DNA of 30,000 nucleotides from Neocallimastix lanati (nom. inval.) (taxonomy: Eukaryota > Neocallimastigomycota > Neocallimastigomycetes > Neocallimastigales > Neocallimastigaceae), in contig JACVTC010000009.1 in the NCBI GenBank assembly GCA_016946835.1, positions 1,775,001-1,805,000 of the forward strand. The letters are read 5' to 3'. This document shows, in pieces, positions 21,635 through 30,000 of this stretch (position 1 is its first letter; each line of letters begins with the position of its first letter). The position numbers were made by a program, and so were the translations under genes. Below the pieces are notes generated by a model. It was not told the DNA's origin, did no database searches, and worked only from the letters and a program-made list of their open reading frames with translations.

Positions 21635-23624
21635 TTAATTTCTGTATACTTCTACTCTAATATTGTCTGAGATATTAATGTTATTTTCGTTTTTAACAGA
21701 TTTGGTATTGGCTTTACATCCTTCACCTCTTCTTCTCACGAAATCTTTAAGACCGTACATAGTTTCATCCTCTCTAACGTTTTCTAGTTTTTCAATAGGA
21801 GTAGAATTAATATTACCACTGAAATCTTCAAAAGTGTAATGATTGACATAACCCTCGTAGGTGGTATTTAATTTATCCATGGCATCGAAATTCCAGGTAA
21901 TATCTTCCCTAATAACATTAGCAAGGGCATCAATAAACCTATTCACTTTAGAGGGGTTAAAGGTCTTTCTGGTCGCGTTTGATAAGATAATCAGGAATCT
22001 TTTCTTAATTTGTGGATGTCTCATGAAGCTCTTAACAAAGGAATGATCAAGAATATCATCATGCTCATGGGCCCAATGGATACAATCGGTGAATACTGTC
22101 TCATAATTAAGATTTTCATCATACATCCAACCACCTAACGATTGATCAAAATCATATGGAATGAATTGATAGTTCTCTCTTTCCGGATTGTAGTAGAGTG
22201 CCGTATTAGCAGTATAGAGCCAAAAATTATCAAGGGGTACAATTAAGGATTCAACAGCCATTAAACGAAGAAGATTTTCTACATTAAGGAATTTATTAAG
22301 TTCTATAATTGCCTTTTCAGAATTATCCTGTCCGTATTTTGCAACCCAGTCATTATATAATTTCGTGAATTCAATTAAACGTTTCCACTTGGCATCCCCA
22401 TCATTTGGATCAATTTCCTTTTTATCAAATTCATCAATTTCATAGGTCTCAAGACCTTCATATATCCTGTAGTCCTCTCCTAAATATTGGAAAGTTGAAA
22501 AATCATTGTCATCTGAATTTAGTCGATAGGATATACCAATTCGAGCTTCAGAATCCCCGTGAACATAACCTTGAAGCCATCGTTTACTGAAAGTATCGAT
22601 GATGGAATATAAACCATAAGTATCTTGGTTGATAAATAATCTAGCGTAGGCACCTTCCTGAGTTGGTACACCCACGGCATTATATAGCTCCATGGCGAGT
22701 TTTTCACGAATAAGAGTTGGATCGTTAGGAAGAGCCCGTAATTTAAATGATTTTCTACCTAAATATTCTCTGTCAAATTTTACGGACCAGGATAGTTTTT
22801 TGTAATGACGACTTAACCAACCAATTAAATGAATGGAACCACTGGTTTCGAAGACACTTTTTGGAGTAATAATACTAAATGTACAAAGAGCAGTTTTATT
22901 ATTTACATGATCTTCTTCTCCATTTAAAAATGGCTCATTAGAAAGGGAAGAATAAATTTCTTTATCACATTTAGCATATAAGTTGTAGATGACGTTTTTT
23001 GGTAATGGTTCAAAATCCTTTGTTCCCATCTTAAACATTGGTTTAAATGGTTCTGGAAGATCTGGAACATCATATTTTTTATTTGTTCTATATATATATA
23101 TAATTTCAAAAGTTAATTAATTAATATATATTAAAAAAAAATATAAAAAAAATAAAAAAAAAAAAAAAAAAATAAAAATTAAAACAAAAATAAAAAAAAA
23201 ATTATATAAAAAAAAATAAAAAAAATAAAAAAAAATAAAAAATAATATAAAAAAAAATAAAAAATAAAAAATAAAATAAAATAAAATAAAAAATATAATA
23301 ATATTATTATGCAAAATTTAAAAGAATTTGAAATATATTTACCTATTATAAACTTCATTAATTTCTTTAGTTTTCTTTGAATAAATTCTAGTTAATTTTT
23401 CTTCTTCAACAACTTTTCCATCTTTAAGTGCAACATACTTATATCTATTGATTCTGTCAGCCTTTATTGTACCATTAAATACTATTGAACAAATAATATT
23501 ATATATCATATAATAATCAATTAAAATATTTTTGGTATTATTTTTTATTTTTTTTTATTATTATTATAATTTAAAATATATTGTCTTTTAGATTTTTTTA
23601 TATTATATCTCTTTATAAATTTAA

Positions 23625-23671
<47 letters not shown>

Positions 23672-23842
23672 GATATATTTAATATTTAATATTTACAAGG
23701 AAATACAATTGATTTTAATTCTACAACTTTTTTGTTATACTTGACACCCATAGTATAACCTTCTCCTAAGATTGATACAACATTGAAAGTATACTTGGTT
23801 GCTATAAATATTATTGTAATTTTATTTTTATTTTTCAATAAA

Positions 23843-23922
<80 letters not shown>

Positions 23923-24132
23923 GAATTATATAATTATATATATATAAATGTTTGACATTAAAAAATTATTTGTAAATAAGATAAAACATATAAATTTAAA
24001 TTAAAATTTCCTTCATTTTTTTCCAATATTATATTATATAACTTATATTATAAATAGTTTTATATATAAATATTTACCTTCTACAAAATAAATTAGACTA
24101 GCAAAAGTAATTACAAGGAATTTTAAATTCAT
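21635..24132 (-). CDS. Secreted CotH kinase-family protein, four exons
   Basis: Minus-strand join: 24132-24078, 23801-23697, 23481-23343, 23087-21635; introns of 276, 215 and 255 bp, each GTAAAT...TAG. The product is 583 residues. Residues 1-19 (MNLKFLVITFASLIYFVEA) form a signal peptide whose last residue is split by intron 1. An N-terminal beta-rich region (FPLFNGTIKADRINRYKYV) leads to the CotH domain (about 190-500): KSFKLRALPNDPTLIREKL (213-231), GVPTQEGAYARLFINQDTYG (239-258), and YDFDQSLGGW (411-420). The DFDQS motif matches the metal-binding site of atypical CotH protein kinases, and the Arg/Glu-rich helix precedes it as usual. The family phosphorylates spore-coat proteins in Bacillus; in gut fungi it is secreted and often carries dockerins linked to cellulosomes. 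Here no dockerin, transmembrane helix or obvious GPI signal follows, only a short Asn/Arg-rich tail. It is probably an extracellular or secretory-pathway kinase; the substrate is unknown. Confidence 0.95.
23842..23931. repeat. (AAT)n microsatellite in CotH intron 1
   Basis: About 29 uninterrupted trinucleotide units inside the first intron of the CotH gene (ATT on the coding strand). This is the longest pure trinucleotide tract of the window and likely to vary between strains. Confidence 0.93.
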
Positions 24133-25332
24133 TTTTAATTATTATTGAAACTTTTCAATCTTTTTTTTTTATAATATATTATTATTTTTATTTAAATTTT
24201 CTTTCTTTAATATTTGATATTTTTCTTTATATATTTTTACTTATTGTTTTATTAGATTAAACAAGAAAAAGATATTTAGAAAAAAAAAAAAAAAAGAAAC
24301 TATTATATTTATATATTTTTTCTGTTTTTATATTTTCTAAAAAAAAAAAAAAAAAAATTTTATGAATTAAAAGAATATAAAATTTTAACCAAATTTTTTT
24401 TTTTTTTTTTAATGATAAATAGGTAAATATAATATATGGAGTTAATATATTGAAATATATTTATTTTAATAGTACCAAATAAAACTAAAAAATGTATATA
24501 TAAAACAACAAATATTTGTGTAACATGCATATTAATAATTATTTCCTTAAAAATTTTATTAATATTTTTTTGATTTTTTTTTTAATTTTCTAATTTTTTA
24601 ATTTATTTTTAATTTATTTTTTTTTTAAAAAAAAAAAAAGCATTAAATGTTAAAATTAAATTAAAACTTTATTTATTATTATTATTTATCTAAAAAAATT
24701 AACCGTTTTTGAATGTTGAAATAAAAATAAAAATAAAAAAAAAAAAAATGTTCATGTTTTACATATTTCATAATAATAAAAACAAATTAAATTTTTTTTA
24801 TTTTAATAATTAATACTTAATAGACTTATTTATATATTATCAAGTATATATTATTTATTAAAAAAAAAAAACTTTTTTTTTTTGAAAGTTATTTTAAAAA
24901 CATATAATATTACGTAATAATAAAATAAATTAATCTTTTTTAATAATAATAATAATGTGATATTTATTATTATTACATCTTTTTTTTTTTTTTTTTTTTT
25001 TTTTTATTTTATTTTACCTATTAAGAATACATTATAAATATATTATGATTAGAGTTTAATTATGGTATTAATCTTATTTAATAATATTTAATATTATATA
25101 AAGTATCTTCTTTTTGATAATCATAAAAAAAAAAAAATAAAAAAATAAAATTAATGATATCGTTTGAAATTAGAAAATTCTATTCCAATAAATAAAGGAA
25201 AATATATATATATATATATTTACAAATGAATATATAAATATAAATATATGTTAGTATATATAATTTAATAATTAAAAATATAAATTCTATAATAATTATG
25301 TTATTAATATATACGAATAAAAATTGTAATAT
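24133..25332. other. AT region upstream of the CotH gene
   Basis: This holds the CotH promoter and leader. No gene and no recognisable factor site; A and T runs (about 24281-24296, 24980-25004) and short AT repeats only. Confidence 0.6.
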
Positions 25333-25341
25333 ATATAAAAC
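25333..25341. repeat. Left copy of a 9-bp direct repeat (putative target-site duplication)
   Basis: ATATAAAAC immediately abuts the left end of the fold-back element; the identical word abuts its right end at 25733-25741. Confidence 0.6.
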
Positions 25342-25732
25342 GTGTGGGGCATTTCGCCAAATTGCATTTCGCCAGGTTGCGTTTCGCCAATTTTTTTGAA
25401 AGCATGTGGCGTATTAAAAAAATGTGGCATTTCGCCAAATTGCATTTCGCCAAGTTGCTTTTCGCCAAATTGAGAATTATTAAATAAATAAATAAATCAA
25501 TAAATAAAATTAAATATTATTAATATCGCATAAAAACAATTTTAAAAAAATATTTTGAATTAATATTTATTTATTTATTCATTTATTTATATCAATACTC
25601 TACTTGTCGAAATGCAACCTGGCGAATAGCAACTTGGGGAAATGCAACTTGGGGAAATGCAACATTTTAATACTACGCCACTTGTCGAAATGCAATCTGG
25701 CGAAATGCAATTTGGGGAAATGCAACTCTCCC
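25342..25732. mobile_element. Fold-back / MITE-like element with tandem-unit inverted arms
   Basis: Two arms of about 133 bp (25342-25474 and 25598-25732) are imperfect reverse complements. They enclose about 123 bp of A/T spacer. Each arm consists of variants of a ~15-bp unit, GCATTTCGCCAAATT (six or seven units), interrupted once at the matching place by a GTGGCGTA...TTAAAA segment. The tips are GTGTGGGGCATTTC and, on the other strand, GGGAGAGTTGCATTTC. Perfect 9-bp direct repeats flank the element, the duplication size typical of Mutator-like (MULE) insertions. There is no open frame, so it would be non-autonomous and moved in trans. CpG-containing units vary to TTCCCC and TTCGAC, consistent with age. 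The superfamily assignment is inference. Confidence 0.8.
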
Positions 25733-25741
25733 ATATAAAAC
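25733..25741. repeat. Right copy of the 9-bp direct repeat
   Basis: ATATAAAAC, identical to 25333-25341 and directly adjacent to the right end of the element. Confidence 0.6.
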
Positions 25742-25988
25742 ATAATAATATAATATTTTTTTTTTTAAATTTTATCTTTATTAAAATATTAGATTAAATT
25801 AATTAAAAGATTAAGAAAAAAAATAAATTGAATTAAAATTAAAAAGATATAAATTTTGTAGAAAGTATTAAATTAACTCCAAAAATATTAATATAATTTG
25901 AAATGTTTAGAAACATCAATAACTTTTTTTGGTAAAGATATTTAAAAACTTTTAAATGATTTTTTTTAAAAAAAAAAAAAAGAAATAA

Positions 25989-27430
25989 TGGAAAATAAAA
26001 TGGAAAAAGAAATTGATGATATTTTTACAAATAAAATAAAATTATTTCAAGAACGAAGTACATTTATAGGTTATTTCAAAGTAAAAAATGAAGAAAAAGT
26101 TAATGAAAAAAAAAAAAGATAAAAAAAATAGTATAAAAAAAGTAAACCAAAGCAACAAAAGTTAGTATAAAAGAAGTAAAAGAAGAGGTAGAATAAAGAT
26201 ACATCTGAAAAAAGAATTCCATCATACAAAAACGTATCAACTAATAGAGCTAATATAAAGGCGTAAAGACAATATATGAAATAAGTTACTACACTAAATT
26301 CTCAATTAATTAATTCCAATGATTGATGATGAATTAAATAATGTTAAAAAACTTTAAAATGCTTGTGAAAAATGTTGGTAGCTTAAAATTCATAAAACTT
26401 GTTGGTCTATTAAGTTTTTGTAATGGTAAAAAAAAAAAGAGAAAATATTCCTTACATATTTGGTAATATCATTATTATTATTATTCAACTAAAATCATGT
26501 TTATCTCGATGACAGAGTTAAACCAGAAAATGAGACAAAGTATATATCAACCAGTAATCATTTGAGTTATATCGTTGTTGAACATGAGATAAAAAGCACT
26601 GACACATCAATAATAGATATTACTCTTCCTCCCTACAAAAAAAAGTATATATTACATATTTAAAAAAAAAAAAAAAAGTTAGTAATACTAAAACTGAATT
26701 TATTGATTATGAAGCCTTACAAGGAAAAATTGAATTTTTAAAGTTGAATACTTTAAAAGATAAAATTTATTTACAAGCGATGATGACAAAAAAGATGAGT
26801 ATAATAATATAATAATCAAAAGTTAAATAAAAAAAAATTAAAAATTAAAAAAAAAATGGTAAAAATTAATAGAAGTTATGATTTAATTTAGTACTGACTA
26901 AGAATCAAAAAGAAAAATGAAGCTAATAATATAAATTTAGTAAATAAATAAACAAAACAAGTTAAAGATATAACTGTAGTAATTCCAACTTAATGTATTA
27001 AGTGAATAAGATATAAAGCAAAAAAAAAAAATAAAATGGATGCGATGAAATATTGTTTTTGATAATATGGAAAATATCAAGAAACTTCAAGTTATGAATG
27101 TTAGCATTTATAGATTCTATGACAAATGGAATAAACGTTCTACTTTATAAAATTATTAATTATTTAGAGAACCTCATTCCTTTAAATAAATCAAGAATGA
27201 TGAAAAAAAAATTAGAAAATTTTTGAATAATTTGAATTGGATTAATAATGGTAGTCATAAAAGTCCCTCTAAAGTTAATGGGAAAGTTTTAAATCAATTT
27301 AAAATGGATTACAAAGAAAATATGAAAAAATAGCTAATAATATTAACAATAATGATTGGCCTGTTTTCTGCTTAAAACCAAAGACATCCATCTCTTCTTG
27401 CCTAGAGAATGATATAAATAATATGATTGT
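25989..27430 (+). pseudogene. Decayed multi-fragment coding region of unknown family
   Basis: About 1.4 kb with coding-like composition on the plus strand, broken by many stops and frameshifts. Readable pieces, in order: from 25989 MENKMEKEIDDIF... (44 codons to a stop); near 26358 NACEKCW-stop-LKIHKTCW, a possible zinc-binding Cys pattern; from about 26496 HVYLDDRVKPENETKY...ITLPPYKKKY (over 50 open codons); from about 26692 TEFIDYEALQGKIEFLKLN; about 27166-27330 with REPHSFK and then KKIRKFLNNLNWINNGSHKS; and about 27335-27430 NNINNNDWPVFCLKPK. I do not recognise the protein. A transposon-encoded or lineage-specific gene is possible. Splicing alone cannot explain the breaks, because most lack GT/AG pairs at usable distances. 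Confidence 0.5.
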
Positions 27431-27776
27431 AAGTAAAATATTTATATAAATCTTTTATTATCATTATTACTATTAATATTATTACCATTATTATTTATTA
27501 TTTATCATTAATTATTATTATTAATATTATTACCATTATTATTATTTATTATTTATTATTTATTATTTATTATTTATTATTTATTATTTTATTATTTATT
27601 TTTTATTCATTATTCATTATTCATTATTAATTATTACTATTATATTATTACCATTATTATTATTATTATTATTTATTATTTATTATTATTATTTATTATT
27701 TATTATTATTATTAATATTATTACCATTATTATTATTATTTATTATTATTAGTATTATTTATTATTATTATTATTA

Positions 27777-27813
<37 letters not shown>

Positions 27814-27825
27814 ATTAAAATAAAA
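27431..27825. repeat. ATT/TTATTTA low-complexity array
   Basis: About 390 bp of (ATT)n mixed with 7-bp TTATTTA units. The phrase TATTATTACCATTATTATT recurs several times (near 27475, 27525, 27645, 27715), giving a higher-order repeat of roughly 50-120 bp. Confidence 0.85.
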
Positions 27826-28095
27826 ATTGAAAGTTAATTTTATACTTTTTTAGTTTTAATTTCTAATATAATAGAATATTTCAACATAATATCTTAATAA
27901 ACTTGAAACTTGATATAGTTCAAAATAATTTAAAAAGGATAAATTTTTTAAACTAATGCAAAGAGAAACATAACTATATATATAATAATAATAATAAATA
28001 ATAAATAATAATAAATAATAATAAATAATAAATAATAATAAATAATAAATAATAATAATAATAATAATAATAAAGATAATAACAATAACAATAAT

Positions 28096-28300
28096 AATGG
28101 TAATGTTAATGTTAATAATAATTAAAAATAATAATTCAATCTATTTTTTGTTACTATTAATTGGTATCTTCATGGGTGTATTTGCATATGTTATGATTGG
28201 TAATATTTGTTATGGGAAGTTCATTACTTAAATCATCGATTTTATTTTGAAATAATAAATATCTGCCGCAAAGTCGGCATGTTCCCTTTTCATTTTCCAA
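28096..28300 (+). pseudogene. Decayed partial copy of the EamA transporter gene (exon 3)
   Basis: Base-by-base similarity to 17965-18163: both share ATAATTCAAT, then TTGGT-x-CTTCATGG, TTTGCATATGTTATGATT, ATCGATTTTATTTTG and CGGCATGTTCCC in the same order. The copy reads SIYFLLLLIGIFMGVFAYVM like the parent, then hits a frameshift and several stops before SACSLFIF. It starts in the Asn-repeat loop and stops inside the exon, so it is a DNA-level fragment and not a spliced retrocopy. It is embedded between AT arrays, about 10 kb from the intact gene and in the same orientation. Confidence 0.92.
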
Positions 28301-28600
28301 TTTTTATTATTATTATTATTATTATTATTAATATTATTATTATTATTATTATAATTTAATTTATTATATTTATTATTTATTATTTATTATTTATTATTTA
28401 TTATTTATTATTTATTATTTATTATTTATTATTTATTATTTATTTTTTATTATTTATATTATTTATTTTTTATTATTTATATTATTTATTATTTATATTA
28501 TTTATTATTTATATTATTTATTATTTATATTATTTATTATTTATTATTTATTATTTAATTATTATTTATTATTTATTATTTATAATTAAATTATATATTA
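28301..28600. repeat. TTATTTA 7-bp minisatellite array
   Basis: A (TTA)n/(ATT)n stretch passes into long tracts of TTATTTA units, with interspersed TATTATTTATATTATTTATT variants. It is on the opposite strand sense to the similar array at 4177-4394. Confidence 0.88.
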
Positions 28601-30000
28601 TTTATTATTATTTTTTTATTTTTCTATCTTTTGCTTATTTTATTTTTTAAATTAAAATTTTCATTTTTTTTATTTTTAATTCTTTTATATAAAAATTAGA
28701 GAAAATGCTAGAAAAATAAAAAAAAGATGAACAATACTATAAAACAAAAAATTTAAAAATTTTTACAAAATATAAATTAAAAAAATATTTAAACATTTCA
28801 AATATTTAAAAAAGAAATAAAAAAGTTAAAAAAAAGAAGATAAAAAAAAAAAGTTAATATAAAATAATAAAACAAAACAAAAAATAAAATAATTTTCTTT
28901 TTTTTACATTTTAATAATTAATTAATAAAAAAAATAAAATAAAATAAAAAATAGTTAATTGTTTAATTATATAATATAATTATAAAAAAAAAGATATATG
29001 TGTCATTATAAAATAGATGTTAGTTATAAATATATATATTAGAATTGTTAAACATTATTTTATATGAATATACAATTATATATACATATAAATATATATA
29101 TATATTTATATAAATTAAAAATTAAAAATATATATAACTTTTTTTATTCTTTTGTTTCTACTTTGATTAATGATTAATTCAATTTCTTTTTTCTTTTAAG
29201 AAATAATAATGAAAAAGTGTTAAAATATAAAAAAAAAATATAAATATTAAATAAATATAATAATGTATTATAGTTTAATTTTATAGTTTAATAGTTCAAT
29301 AGTAAACCAATTTATAAAATAAATTATTTATTAAATATATATATATTATACATATTATTTTTATCATATGGATGAAAATTAGGTACCAATAACAAATGAA
29401 CAATTGTAAAAACAACTATTAAATAAAAATTAAAAATCAATTTTAAAATTAAAAATCATTTTCTGTTTTTTGTGGCTTATAATTATAAATAATAATTGTA
29501 ATAATTAATAATTAATAACTAATAATATTTATAATTAATAATTATATAAATAATAATATTTATAATAATAGTATGCCTTATTTAACCTTTCTTTTTATTA
29601 TTTTTTATTTTTATTATTGTTAATATTATTATTTTTTTATTTTATTCTATTTTAATTTATTTTTTAAATTTTATACATATAAATAAAAGAATCTATTAAT
29701 ATTCCATTTATAGAGTGATATTTAAAAAGAAAAAAATTTTTCTTTTTTTTTCTTTTTTATCTCTTTTTTAGCATGAGTTTTGTTGTGGCTTTATTTAATT
29801 TGTCCTAATTAAGATCTTCACATCTTATTTTATACATTTTTATATTATTTTATCATAATTTTACTTTTATAATTAATTATAATTTTCATAAAAATAATTA
29901 TATTTATATTTATAATAAATTCAAATATTAATAAAAAAAATAAATAATTTTTATATAAAAGAATGGAAATATTCTTTATTTTTGCATATTTAATTTTTAC
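28601..30000. other. Intergenic AT desert to the window end
   Basis: No gene seen on either strand; simple A/T sequence with only faintly mixed patches (about 29370-29425 and 29770-29830), neither with an open frame. Confidence 0.7.

Noticed and set aside
21861-22707. Short frames on both strands inside the CotH exon
   Set aside because: They lie within the long CotH exon, whose protein has clear family motifs.
23117-23314. Minus-strand poly-Phe open frame between CotH exons
   Set aside because: It is the A/T-rich third intron of the CotH gene, bounded by matching GTAAAT and TAG splice signals.
25342-25732. CRISPR-like array
   Set aside because: The units are about 15 bp, contiguous, inverted in the second half and without unique spacers, in a eukaryotic genome; a fold-back element explains them.
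1-30000. Dictyostelid or Plasmodium origin
   Set aside because: Composition alone would allow it, but a secreted CotH kinase gene and these intron features fit anaerobic gut fungi better; not excluded with certainty.

Overview
The window looks like nuclear DNA of an anaerobic gut fungus (Neocallimastigomycota). Intergenic DNA is almost pure A+T, with homopolymer runs up to about 52 bases and long AT micro- and minisatellites. Genes are small, sparse islands of higher GC with short GTAAR...AG spliceosomal introns, and one is a secreted spore-coat CotH-type protein kinase, a family strongly expanded in these fungi. Dictyostelids or other AT-rich eukaryotes are the main alternative. They are less likely because of the CotH gene and the extreme intergenic composition. 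This placement is an inference.

Four intact genes are supported. (1) 306-1100, minus: a two-exon ISU1/IscU iron-sulfur cluster scaffold with a targeting presequence (in these fungi probably to the hydrogenosome), all three ligand cysteines and the LPPVK Hsp70-binding motif, plus an odd lysine-rich tail. (2) 10245-11351, plus: an intronless 368-residue protein of unknown function with a 48-bp in-frame minisatellite and a poly-Lys/Asn tail. (3) 16783-18759, plus: a four-exon EamA-type drug/metabolite transporter (DMT superfamily), 395 residues. (4) 21635-24132, minus: a four-exon secreted CotH kinase-like protein, 583 residues, with a signal peptide. The exon joins were deduced by hand: every donor/acceptor pair restores frame and family-typical sequence across the junction.

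Between and beyond the genes are decayed copies and repeats. A mutated fragment of the transporter's third exon lies at about 28096-28300. A degenerate second copy of the last ~90 bp of the CotH gene lies just downstream of it (21456-21580). A multi-fragment, stop-ridden former coding region of unknown family lies at about 25989-27430. A 391-bp fold-back element (25342-25732) is built from ~15-bp tandem units in inverted arms and is flanked by a 9-bp direct repeat, so it is probably a non-autonomous DNA transposon. Several GC-richer non-coding islands abut long poly-A/T runs (7721-7944, 8503-8640, 12319-12889). One carries a perfect Pol III B-box core, suggesting SINE-like retroposed sequence.

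The four genes do not form a pathway or cluster; they are ordinary, independent neighbours. The most unusual material is the turnover of duplicated gene fragments and the fold-back element, plus the unknown protein at 10245. No CRISPR, rRNA, convincing intact tRNA or viral genome is visible.
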